The notes below the pieces were generated by a model. That model worked only from the letters and a program-made list of their open reading frames with translations. It was not told where the DNA came from and searched no databases. A stretch of DNA of 64,000 nucleotides from Thermococcus sp. CX2. GTDB lineage: Archaea > Methanobacteriota_B > Thermococci > Thermococcales > Thermococcaceae. The translations under genes were made by a program, and so were the position numbers. Of the stretch, positions 57,052 through 64,000 are shown piece after piece. Each line of letters starts with the position of its first letter. Position 1 is the stretch's first letter. The stretch spans positions 1 to 64,000 of the forward strand of contig NZ_SNUQ01000006.1 of the NCBI RefSeq assembly GCF_012027555.1, read 5' to 3'.

Positions 57052-58359
57052 TTATCTTCTTCTCACCTTAACTAACCATCCGATGATGAGCAGCGTGAAG
57101 GTTATCCCGAGTAGGGTTAACCAGCGAATCATGGTTTGATCCAAAGGGAGTTTAACGAGTTTAACTTTATACCCGTCAAAATAAGCGAGTTCTTTTTCGT
57201 TGGAAAGCAGGCAACCGTTACCACAATCAGCTATGGTGACGTTGAATGGCAGTTTGAAGGTTTTTCCATCATAGATTAACAGAGTGCCGTTGATTGCAAC
57301 GCTCCTCCCCTCCAAAGTTAAGGGCGCCTTCATGGGCTCTCCCCACTTAAAGACCGCTTGCGGTTCCCTTCTCGTGCAGGACGCCGTTAGGTTTGAGATG
57401 TTATCGATTTTCTCAACACATCCTTGGGAGACGAGAAAGTAACCCAAAGTCATCTCGTGGCACTTCAATGAATCATCTCCCAAGCTGTTGCACCAGTGCT
57501 TGTACTTCCTAACCACCCACGCCCCATCACGACTCCCAAGGAGTTCGAAGTAAACGTTCTCTCCCTCATCCTTGGCAAAGGAGTCAAGGGGAATCAAGCG
57601 AGAGTTCCCGCTCAAGCTGATAACCTGAAGGTAGTACCTCCAAACCGACCCGTTGTAAAAGATCACCTTAAACCAGTTGCTGTCCAAGGCAGCAAAGTGA
57701 GTGCCGTTGAAGCACAATCTCCCCACTGAGAGGTTTACGGGGGTTAAGTTCCCAAAAACAATCCGCGAACCATTGACGGCCAGGAGAAAGAGCTCATCCT
57801 GATAACTCATCGGGTCTTCTCCTTCGAGGAGGTAACCAGCTGGTAGCTCCCACACTCCCAAGAAATAGAGCGAGCTATCCAAGCTTGGGGGAAAGACCTT
57901 GTAAATCTCATCGCCGACTATAGCGTACCAGTTGTAATAATCCCCCCTCTGAGTTGACCAATCAGCCTCAAGAAACAGGTAAAATTTCCCGTTCCAGTAA
58001 ATTTCACTGCCTACTCCCCAGTTGTTAGTCTCGGAGTAGTTTCCTAAGAAGTGCAATTTCCCATCGTAGACATAAAGCTCGAAATCTTGGAAGAATGGCC
58101 CCTTTGAGAGGTTTCGGTAGAGGAGTACTCTGCCCCCTGTGGAGTGGATTAAGGTGAGGTTTAGGAATGTGGCGTTTAAGAGCTTGAAGCCTTTTCCAGG
58201 CTCGAAGAACCAGAGCTGAGTGGTGTTGTTGGAGTAATGGGTCAGAACAAGAAAACCGTCCCGGTAGTGGATTATTCCAGTAATCCTTGGAGAATAGGCG
58301 GAAGTGTAGGGAGAAAACAGGAGAATTAAAAAGAAAAACGTAAAAATACGCTTCTTCAT
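57052..58359 (-). CDS. Secreted/membrane-anchored surface protein
   Basis: A signal peptide (IFTFFFLILLFSPYTSA) is followed by a long beta-rich extracellular region with repeated short strands (HYRDGFLVLTHYSN, YWNGKFYLFLEADW, LPAGYLLEGED) that suggest a beta-propeller. Many Asn-x-Ser/Thr sequons are present. A C-terminal membrane helix, WLTLLGITFTLLIIGWLV, and a basic tail end it. Few Cys (GDCGN-type pair near 385). Function unknown. ATG 58359 follows GGTGAGGTG, overlapping the end of the upstream 297-residue gene's region by coupling. Confidence 0.65.
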   Translation of the reverse strand: MKKRIFTFFFLILLFSPYTSAYSPRITGIIHYRDGFLVLTHYSNNTTQLWFFEPGKGFKLLNATFLNLTLIHSTGGRVLLYRNLSKGPFFQDFELYVYDGKLHFLGNYSETNNWGVGSEIYWNGKFYLFLEADWSTQRGDYYNWYAIVGDEIYKVFPPSLDSSLYFLGVWELPAGYLLEGEDPMSYQDELFLLAVNGSRIVFGNLTPVNLSVGRLCFNGTHFAALDSNWFKVIFYNGSVWRYYLQVISLSGNSRLIPLDSFAKDEGENVYFELLGSRDGAWVVRKYKHWCNSLGDDSLKCHEMTLGYFLVSQGCVEKIDNISNLTASCTRREPQAVFKWGEPMKAPLTLEGRSVAINGTLLIYDGKTFKLPFNVTIADCGNGCLLSNEKELAYFDGYKVKLVKLPLDQTMIRWLTLLGITFTLLIIGWLVKVRRR

Positions 58360-58363
58360 CACC

Positions 58364-59257
58364 TCACCATCCCGGACAGTTAGTTCTCATGTAATCAATA
58401 GTGCTCTCCTCCGTGTCAAAATAGTATGCCCTATCTGGCAGCACATAACCAAATGCCTCTCTCTGAGCATCTACGTATTTACAGGCATAATCTTTGGCGT
58501 CCTCATTAACCCTAACAGTACCATCGGCTTCCATTTCAATGGAGACGTTTGAGGGCATGTATTTGTGTATTGTTTTCAGGATATCAACAAAAAGAGAGTA
58601 TGTGTACGGTATCCCTCCCTTAATAGTTTGGCCTTCTATGTTCATGAAATAATACCCTGGCTGGATGAAAACATTGTTGAAATAGTTCGCTATGTTGGGA
58701 ACGTCCGTTTCATAAGCTACTGCCTCTAAAATATCTTGTTCCGATGAAAAATATCTGCTCACAAAGAGACTCCTCAAGCTCGGTATCCAGATAAACTGGT
58801 AATTCTCACTATACTCCCTTCTGTTCTCCATTATTCTGCCCCATATAGTCTCTATCGTGTATCTGCTCAGCTCTCCCGCTTGAATATACCTGATGTTTTC
58901 CAGTGACCAATAAAATCCCTTGAGTCTCGAACTACTCCAAGCGGCAGCGCCATCAATCCAGCCAAGCCAGTAGTTCAAGTCTCTGGCATGAGGCTTTTGT
59001 TGATATATGAAGTATGGAATCTCCACAATGTAATTCCTGCCCTTTAACCACTGGTTCTCTATCTTTTCGATTAACTCTCCTGCATCGTTATATCCATTGT
59101 TGTATCCCACTCCAGAATATTTGGTTGTGAGACCCTCAGTCCCCCCTGTCCCTCCATCGGTAACGATGATGTAATCAAACTTCTGGTCATTCCAATCGCT
59201 TAGGACCTCGTACTCTGACCCGTCCCACTTATAATACCACAAGCCCCAAGTCGTCAT
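58364..59257 (-). CDS. Hypothetical protein with a DUF4855/TIM-barrel-like look
   Basis: A 297-residue Trp/Tyr-rich protein. Segments such as FDYIIVTDGGTGG, WLGWIDGAAAWSSSRLKGFYWSLE and QFIWIPSLRSLF resemble DUF4855-type glycosidase-like barrels, a tentative match. No signal peptide is seen. ATG 59257 follows GGGTGG; the TATA box at 59301-59310 supports a start near 59280 for the mRNA, so the longer frame (59281) is unlikely. Coupled to the downstream surface-protein gene. Confidence 0.55.
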   Translation of the reverse strand: MTTWGLWYYKWDGSEYEVLSDWNDQKFDYIIVTDGGTGGTEGLTTKYSGVGYNNGYNDAGELIEKIENQWLKGRNYIVEIPYFIYQQKPHARDLNYWLGWIDGAAAWSSSRLKGFYWSLENIRYIQAGELSRYTIETIWGRIMENRREYSENYQFIWIPSLRSLFVSRYFSSEQDILEAVAYETDVPNIANYFNNVFIQPGYYFMNIEGQTIKGGIPYTYSLFVDILKTIHKYMPSNVSIEMEADGTVRVNEDAKDYACKYVDAQREAFGYVLPDRAYYFDTEESTIDYMRTNCPGW

Positions 59258-59300
59258 ATAAACCACCCAACAACTTATCATTAAGAACTTTGAGTAGTAG

Positions 59301-59310
59301 TATATAAACT
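59301..59310 (-). promoter_or_regulatory. TATA box of the 57-59 kb surface-protein operon
   Basis: Minus-strand AGTTTATATA, about 25 bases before a predicted transcription start at about 59280, giving a leader of some 23 bases with GGGTGG before ATG 59257. Confidence 0.55.
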
Positions 59311-59391
59311 TTTCTGACTAAGGATATTTATTAATATAACATCCCCAAGTTAAGCACAGGTTAGCTTTTTAACCCCCTTTCTCTACTCTTC

Positions 59392-59450
59392 TTGGGATGA
59401 TGAGGGAAGTTTCGTCCGAGCGGTGAGGAAACTCGCATGGGCTGACCACC
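59392..59450 (+). ncRNA. C/D box sRNA (2'-O-methylation guide)
   Basis: All four boxes are in order with ideal archaeal spacing: C box ATGATGA (59397-59403), a 12-base guide GGGAAGTTTCGT (59404-59415), D' box CCGA (59416-59419), three-base spacer, C' box GTGAGGA (59423-59429), a 12-base guide AACTCGCATGGG (59430-59441) and D box CTGA (59442-59445). TGG (about 59393-59396) and CCA (59446-59448) can form the terminal stem. D' and C' deviate slightly from consensus, as is usual. Targets would be rRNA or tRNA; I could not assign them. It ends 29 bases before the helicase start. Confidence 0.85.
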
Positions 59451-59474
59451 CCTCAAATTTTAGCGGTGTTGAGC

Positions 59475-61451
59475 ATGAACCTTCTAAGATTCATCAACCA
59501 CCTCAGGGAGCTCGTGGAGCTTGAGAGGGAAGCAGAGATAGATGCCATGCGCGAGGAGATGCGCAGGCTCAGCGGGAGGGAGAGGGAAAAGGCTGGACGG
59601 GCGATTCTCAGGCTGAACGGGAAGGTAATTGGAGAGGAGTTCGGCTACAAGCTGGTCAAATACGGCCGCGAGAAGGAGATAAAGACCGAGATAAGCGTCG
59701 GCGATTTGGTCGTGATAAGCAGGAACGACCCGCTCAGGAGCGACCTGGTGGGAACGGTCACCGAAAAGGGAAAGAGGTTTCTTGTGGTTGCCCTGGAGAG
59801 CGTTCCCTCTTGGGCGCTGAGGAACGTCAGGATAGACCTCTACGCCAACGACGTCACCTTCAGGCGCCAGCTGGAGAACCTAGAAAAGCTGGGCGAGAGT
59901 GGAAAAAGGGCCCTGGAGTTTCTCCTCGGACTTAGAGAGCCGGAAGAAAGCAGGTCTCTCAAGTTCGAGCCTTTTGACAAGAACCTAAACGAGAGTCAGA
60001 CGAGGGCAGTAAGTCTGGCTCTCGGAAGCGGCGATTTCTTCCTCATCCACGGCCCCTTCGGGACTGGAAAAACGAGAACCCTCGTTGAGCTTATCAGGCA
60101 GGAGGTGGAGAGGGGGAACAAGGTCCTCGCCACGGCGGAGAGCAACGTTGCAGTGGACAACCTCGTCGAGAGGCTTTCCGGAGTTGAGCTTGTAAGGCTC
60201 GGGCATCCGTCGAGGGTCTCGAGGCACCTCAAGGAGACCACATTGGCATACAAGGTCGAGAACCACCCGCGCTACAGGCGCGTGAGGGAGTTCAGGAACA
60301 GGGCAGAGAGGCTAGCTATGATGAGGGACGGACTCACCAAGCCGACCCCCCAGTGGAGGCGTGGGCTGACGGATAGGGAAATCCTCAGGCTCGCCGAAAA
60401 GGGCATCGGAACGCGCGGGATTCCGGCGAGGAAGATAAAGGAGATGGCCGAGTGGATCAGGATAAACCGAAAAGTCCAGCTCCTCTACGACGAGGCAAAG
60501 AAGATAGAGGAGGGTATAATCAGGGAGATAATCGAGAACGCCCAGGTCGTGCTGGCCACCAACTCCTCCGCCGCCCTCGAGTTTTTAGATGGGGTGGAAT
60601 TCGACGTCGCGGTGATAGATGAGGCCTCCCAGGCAACGATTCCGAGCGTTCTAATTCCGATAAACAGGGCGAAGCGCTTTGTCTTAGCCGGCGACCACAA
60701 GCAGCTGCCGCCGACGATTCTGAGCGAAGAGGCAAAGGAGCTGAGCAGGACGCTCTTTGAGGGCCTGATAGAGAGGTATCCAGCTAAGGCCCAGATGCTC
60801 GAAGTCCAGTACAGGATGAACGAGCGGCTCATGGAGTTTCCGAGCAGGGAGTTCTACGGCGGAAGGATAAGGGCAGATGAGAGCGTGAGGAAGGTAACGC
60901 TGGCCGATTTGAAGGTGAGGATGCCAGGATTTGGAGAGCCCTGGGACTCGATTTTGGACCCAGGCGAACCGCTCGTCTTCGTGGACACATCCAAACACCC
61001 TGAGAAGTGGGAGAGGCAGAGGAAGGGATCCCAGTCGAGAGAGAACAGGCTCGAAGCGGCGCTGGTTAAGAAAATCGTTGAGAGGCTCATGGGGATGGGT
61101 GTTAGGCCCGAGTGGATTGGGGTCATAACGCCCTACGACGACCAGCGGGACTTAATAAGCTCGCTTTTGCCAGAGGAAGTCGAGGTAAAAACAGTTGACG
61201 GCTACCAGGGCCGGGAAAAGAAAGTTATCATCCTCTCCTTCGTCCGCTCGAATAAAAAGGGCGAGCTAGGCTTCCTAACTGATTTGAGAAGGTTAAACGT
61301 CTCGCTGACGAGGGCGAAGAGGAAGCTGATAGTGGTCGGGGATTCCGAGACTTTAAGCGTTCACCCAACTTACAAAAGGTTCATCGAGTTTGTGAAAGCT
61401 GAGGGTAGGTTCGTTGAGATTGGAAATGATTTTAAGACCAACGGGGGATGA
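59475..61451 (+). CDS. UPF1/IGHMBP2-like superfamily 1B helicase
   Basis: A 5'-to-3' type nucleic-acid helicase. Residues 1-165 include a helical start and a small beta-barrel (VGDLVVISRNDPLRSDLVG), as in SMUBP-2 proteins. The motor has Walker A GPFGTGKTRT (about 198), motif Ia TAESNVAVDNL, Walker B VIDEASQAT (about 380), GDHKQLPPT (motif III), QYRMNERLM (motif IV), VDGYQGREKKVI (motif V) and NVSLTRAKRKLIVVGD (motif VI). DNA or RNA specificity is not evident. ATG 59475 follows GGTG. Followed after six bases by taw3. Confidence 0.9.
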   Translation: MNLLRFINHLRELVELEREAEIDAMREEMRRLSGREREKAGRAILRLNGKVIGEEFGYKLVKYGREKEIKTEISVGDLVVISRNDPLRSDLVGTVTEKGKRFLVVALESVPSWALRNVRIDLYANDVTFRRQLENLEKLGESGKRALEFLLGLREPEESRSLKFEPFDKNLNESQTRAVSLALGSGDFFLIHGPFGTGKTRTLVELIRQEVERGNKVLATAESNVAVDNLVERLSGVELVRLGHPSRVSRHLKETTLAYKVENHPRYRRVREFRNRAERLAMMRDGLTKPTPQWRRGLTDREILRLAEKGIGTRGIPARKIKEMAEWIRINRKVQLLYDEAKKIEEGIIREIIENAQVVLATNSSAALEFLDGVEFDVAVIDEASQATIPSVLIPINRAKRFVLAGDHKQLPPTILSEEAKELSRTLFEGLIERYPAKAQMLEVQYRMNERLMEFPSREFYGGRIRADESVRKVTLADLKVRMPGFGEPWDSILDPGEPLVFVDTSKHPEKWERQRKGSQSRENRLEAALVKKIVERLMGMGVRPEWIGVITPYDDQRDLISSLLPEEVEVKTVDGYQGREKKVIILSFVRSNKKGELGFLTDLRRLNVSLTRAKRKLIVVGDSETLSVHPTYKRFIEFVKAEGRFVEIGNDFKTNGG

Positions 61452-61457
61452 GGGGCC

Positions 61458-62057
61458 ATGTTCCTATTTACCAAGAACTTCGAGCTCCAGAGAGAGAAGG
61501 CAATGGCGGGCCTTAGGGAAGCGCTGGAAGAGGGCAAGGTGGATGAGGACATAATCCCGCTCTTGGAGAAGATAAACTCGCTTGAGAACTACTTCACAAC
61601 GTCCTCCTGCTCCGGAAGGATTTCGGTAATGGAGATGCCAGAATTTGGAGACAAGGTCAACGCCGTCTGGCTCGGCAAGTGGCACAGGGAAGTTGAGCTC
61701 GGAGAAGTCCTTGAAGCTATCAAAAAGCACTCCAGCGGTCAGCTCTGGTTCATGGTGAGGAGCCCCATCCTCCACGTTTCAGCTAGAACTTTGGAGGACG
61801 CTGTAAAGCTCCTCAACTTGGCTATAAGCCTCGGTTTCAAGTACTCCAACATAAAGAGCGTCAGCCACAAGAAGCTGGTCGTTGAGATACGCTCCACTGA
61901 GAGAATGGACGTGCCTCTGGGAGAAGACGGGGAGCTCTGGGTGGACGAGGATTACATTGCGAGAATCGTTGGAATTGCCAACGATCAGTTGAGGCGCTTC
62001 AAGGGGAAGCTGAAGAGACTGGAAGAAGAGATTGATGCTGAAAGATACAAAAATTAA
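61458..62057 (+). CDS. taw3: Wyosine-derivative methyltransferase Taw3 (TYW3 family)
   Basis: Methylates the wyosine precursor at G37 of tRNA-Phe. About 199 residues with the family's YFTTSSCSGRISVME (about 48-60), LWFMVRSPILHVSART (about 95) and SHKKLVVEIRSTERMDVPLG (in part, about 135). Complete. Gap of six bases from the helicase stop suggests one transcript. Its end overlaps the stop of the convergent small membrane gene by four bases. Confidence 0.92.
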   Translation: MFLFTKNFELQREKAMAGLREALEEGKVDEDIIPLLEKINSLENYFTTSSCSGRISVMEMPEFGDKVNAVWLGKWHREVELGEVLEAIKKHSSGQLWFMVRSPILHVSARTLEDAVKLLNLAISLGFKYSNIKSVSHKKLVVEIRSTERMDVPLGEDGELWVDEDYIARIVGIANDQLRRFKGKLKRLEEEIDAERYKN

Positions 62058-62299
62058 AGCCACTTTTTAACGCACAAAAATCCAACAAGCACTCCTATAA
62101 CTGTTCCGGCACTGGTTATTATCCAAGAACAAGAAGTATTGGCTATAAGTTTCATAGCCACGATAACAATCAACCCGCCTATCACCACTCCAATTGCTGT
62201 TCGAAGTACATCGTTCACTTTCGAGTATACAACACCTCCACTAAAAACTAAAATAAAAGAGACAAAAAATGCCAACGCGAGCCCCACAATGCAATCCAT
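62054..62299 (-). CDS. Small membrane protein, candidate immunity or accessory factor of the halocin-like protein
   Basis: An 81-residue protein with three hydrophobic helices: IVGLALAFFVSFILVFSGGVV, AIGVVIGGLIVIVAMKLIA in part, and IITSAGTVIGVLVGFLCV. No family recognised. It starts 12 bases after the halocin-like gene with GGGGGTGGG before its ATG, so the two are cotranscribed. Small hydrophobic neighbours of bacteriocin genes are often immunity proteins; here that is inference from position. Confidence 0.65.
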   Translation of the reverse strand: MDCIVGLALAFFVSFILVFSGGVVYSKVNDVLRTAIGVVIGGLIVIVAMKLIANTSCSWIITSAGTVIGVLVGFLCVKKWL

Positions 62300-62311
62300 A
62301 GACCCACCCCC

Positions 62312-63268
62312 TTAACAATATCTACTGCAAACTGCATCAGCTCCGAGCATACATCCTCCACCAATCAAAACGCCTTGGACGTAATCACAAGTGGGGTAAC
62401 ATATCGCAAAGCACAATGGGGCACCCAATCCAAAGGGCAGACAGACTTCGGCACATGCCACATCACAACCCACATAACCTACTCCAATAGAGCAAAGAAC
62501 CCAGACTAATGCTTTGCAGACGCTACATTTACTAATGTCCATGCTTACAGCTAACCCCATTGCCTTCTGCTGGTTGTATTCTGGCAGTTTGAGTCTTATC
62601 AAGTGCGAGAGGTGCCTCAGCTCGTAGGCAGTCCTGCCCCAAATCCAGTTCGTTTCATCGCCCCTGCGGAGCTTCATGAGGATCTTGTTCAAAGCCCAGT
62701 AGTACTCCGAAAGGGTCAGATTATCCCTAATGACTATAGTGTCACCTACAGGCACAACTCTATCCTCATCATTCGGTGCAATGTTCATCCCAGTGAGGAA
62801 AATCCTGTACTCTCCAGTATAGGGGTCAGCGAGAATTTTTGTAATTAGTGTAAAGTTGTACTGGCTCCTTTCCGCTTTATAAACAAGAGCATACATTGTG
62901 TAATTGAAAGTCTCGTTGTAGAGACTAATTCCAAGGAAAAGCAACTGCTCGTGCTTTTTCGTCATGTTGTAAAGGGTAACCACTGAAACGTTGAAGTTTG
63001 CAGTCAAGTTTGAGGCACTGCAGGAGCTTGAGTTGTGGCATGCACAGGAGGCATTAGTCAAGTTCGCGAAGTCAATGGTCTTATTCACCCACGTGGCGTT
63101 CATCTGAAGCCTACCATTATCGTCATACCAGGCAACCACAGTCCTCCGGAATGTTACGCTGGAGTTGTTGGCGGTCATTGCCGTGGCCTGTGGTGTAGCA
63201 ATCAACTGCAAACTCAACAGCATAGCAAGCAAGAGCAGAGCACCAACCTTCCGGACCCAACCGTCCAT
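62312..63268 (-). CDS. Secreted halocin C8-like precursor protein
   Basis: Signal peptide (VGALLLLAMLLSLQLIATPQATA), then about 215 residues of beta-rich, heavily sequon-bearing sequence (more than ten N-x-S/T sites). The last 75 residues are Cys-rich and hydrophobic with 12 Cys: CSVC, VLCS, GCDVACAEVC, PLCFAICYPTC, GGGC, and CSRYC at the end. Size, Cys spacing and the Gly/Ala-rich helices match the halocin C8-like domain, an antimicrobial archaeocin released from the C-terminus of a longer precursor. In halocin C8 the N-terminal part is the immunity protein. ATG 63268 follows GGGGGTGTG; the TATA box is at 63311-63319. Confidence 0.8.
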   Translation of the reverse strand: MDGWVRKVGALLLLAMLLSLQLIATPQATAMTANNSSVTFRRTVVAWYDDNGRLQMNATWVNKTIDFANLTNASCACHNSSSCSASNLTANFNVSVVTLYNMTKKHEQLLFLGISLYNETFNYTMYALVYKAERSQYNFTLITKILADPYTGEYRIFLTGMNIAPNDEDRVVPVGDTIVIRDNLTLSEYYWALNKILMKLRRGDETNWIWGRTAYELRHLSHLIRLKLPEYNQQKAMGLAVSMDISKCSVCKALVWVLCSIGVGYVGCDVACAEVCLPFGLGAPLCFAICYPTCDYVQGVLIGGGCMLGADAVCSRYC

Positions 63269-63310
63269 AGACACACCCCCAGAGATCATCGCTACATGTA
63301 CGTTAAAATC

Positions 63311-63319
63311 CTTAAAAGC
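63311..63319 (-). promoter_or_regulatory. TATA box of the halocin-like operon
   Basis: Minus-strand CTTTTAAGG, giving a predicted start near 63290 and a leader of about 20 bases containing GGGGGTGTG before ATG 63268. The remaining gap to 63500 is AT-rich with a T-run (63345-63360) and no supportable gene. Confidence 0.5.
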
Positions 63320-63499
63320 TTTTCCAATTACAAGTTTAAATTAGTTCCGTTTTTTTTTTTCGTAGGATTTTCAATTTCTAACCGTAGCATCAAGAAGAGA
63401 ACAAGACGAAAGAAGGCAAAGTAAGAGAGTGGACAGGAGAGCACAATTGATCATACTGACATTAGACAACTTCCCACTTAAAACATGCTTCACATGCCT

Positions 63500-64000
63500 T
63501 CAGACATCGAGCAGGAGCTTCACGTACTCAAGGACGCTTCCCCGAGCCTTCTTTATCTTCACGTGCTCGACGAGGTCCCTGAACTGACCTTCGGCCAGAC
63601 CGTCGGCTATCATCGCGCTCCCCTGGGCGGCTTCCTTAGCCTGCCCTCAAGACCCCTCTGCTTGACGACGGGAAGTCCAAAGCGCTCCTCGAAGAGGTCT
63701 TCCACGTCCTTTCTGAGCTCGTCTATGCGCATCAGCCTGCCGGAGAGGATTATCTCCTTAGCGTTGCCCACAACGGCCAGCTCGCTCGCAACGGCCTTTA
63801 AGAAGCCGTCCTTCATGGCCTCCCAAGCCTTTGCGAACGGTTCTTCGTCGAGCCTCTTGGCAAACTCCTCCGGCGGGAGTATCTCGTTGGCGGCTATTAC
63901 CGTAGCTCCGCCCCAGAAGAGGTGCCACTTCTTGACCTGTCCCATGAGGTAGGTAGCTGCCGATGCCGTCAACGATTTTTCCCCAGCCAAAAGTCGGGAG
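63500..64000 (-). pseudogene. DUF1464 (kinase-like) gene, partial at window edge and frameshifted
   Basis: The C-terminal part of an archaeal DUF1464 protein, an acetate/butyrate-kinase-like ASKHA fold of unknown function. It runs off the right edge (SRLLAGEKS continues past 64000). The frame LTASAATYLMG to VKQRGLEGR reaches a premature stop at 63610. The family-like tail, KEAAQGSAMIADGLAEGQF to GSVLEYVKLLLDV, continues in another frame to TGA at 63500-63502. One base missing near 63638-63645 explains this. It may be a true frameshift or a sequence error. Confidence 0.75.

Noticed and set aside
63035-63424. A 129-codon plus-strand frame opposite and upstream of the halocin-like gene
   Set aside because: It is antisense to the signal peptide region, ends in a poly-Phe and basic tail from a T-run, and has no ribosome binding site.

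Overview
The window is a chromosomal segment of a hyperthermophilic euryarchaeon of the order Thermococcales, most likely a Thermococcus. The support is the gene content: a TrmBL1-like sugar regulator, a WOR4-like tungsten oxidoreductase, an archaeal RNase P Pop5 subunit, a class I CCA-adding enzyme, Taw3, and a B12-dependent ribonucleotide reductase. Genes are dense and have archaeal TATA boxes and GGTGA/GGAGG ribosome binding sites. I saw no rRNA, tRNA, CRISPR array or intact insertion sequence.

Layout. 0-6 kb: alpha-glucan metabolism (GH13 enzyme, TrmBL1-like regulator, glycogen synthase), RNase P Pop5 and a radical SAM protein. 6-11 kb: IleRS, a GC-rich noncoding block and an EamA exporter. 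11-16 kb: polyferredoxin, WOR4-like enzyme, MoaD-like carrier, and a GH57 enzyme with a near-consensus TGM operator. 16-19 kb: CCA enzyme and ThpR, separated by a decayed ATPase remnant. 19-20 kb: a secreted glycine-zipper protein with a small membrane partner. 20-25 kb: purine phosphoribosyltransferase, class II RNR, a ferritin-like protein and a HAD phosphatase. 25-33 kb: a TasA-like surface protein, DUF1616, and a MoxR/DUF58/DUF4350/DUF4129 membrane operon. 33-48 kb: a sugar-nucleotide and polysaccharide locus whose core (about 38-46.5 kb) is far more AT-rich than its surroundings and looks acquired. It is flanked by two tandem structured RNA genes and a relic of a molybdopterin oxidoreductase (formate dehydrogenase type). 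48.6-56.4 kb: PLP synthase, de novo NAD synthesis with an embedded DUF401 permease, and IMP dehydrogenase. 57-59 kb: a surface-protein pair. 59-62 kb: a C/D box sRNA, a UPF1-like helicase and Taw3. 62-63.3 kb: a halocin C8-like secreted precursor with a small membrane protein. The right edge cuts a DUF1464 gene that carries a frameshift.

How the parts fit. The regulator, GH13, GH57 and glycogen synthase are probably one maltodextrin/glycogen regulon. The 37-47 kb block can make and export a surface glycan: lipid-linked glycosyltransferases, Alg14/Alg13 fusion, pyruvyl transferase and flippase. It also carries two HPr-kinase-like proteins of unknown role. The most novel-looking items are the twin 155-166 nt RNAs at 35.6-36.1 kb, the halocin-like locus at 62-63 kb, the glycine-zipper pair at 19 kb and the HPr-kinase-like pair at 42-44 kb. 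All functions are inferred from sequence read by eye; no database search was run.
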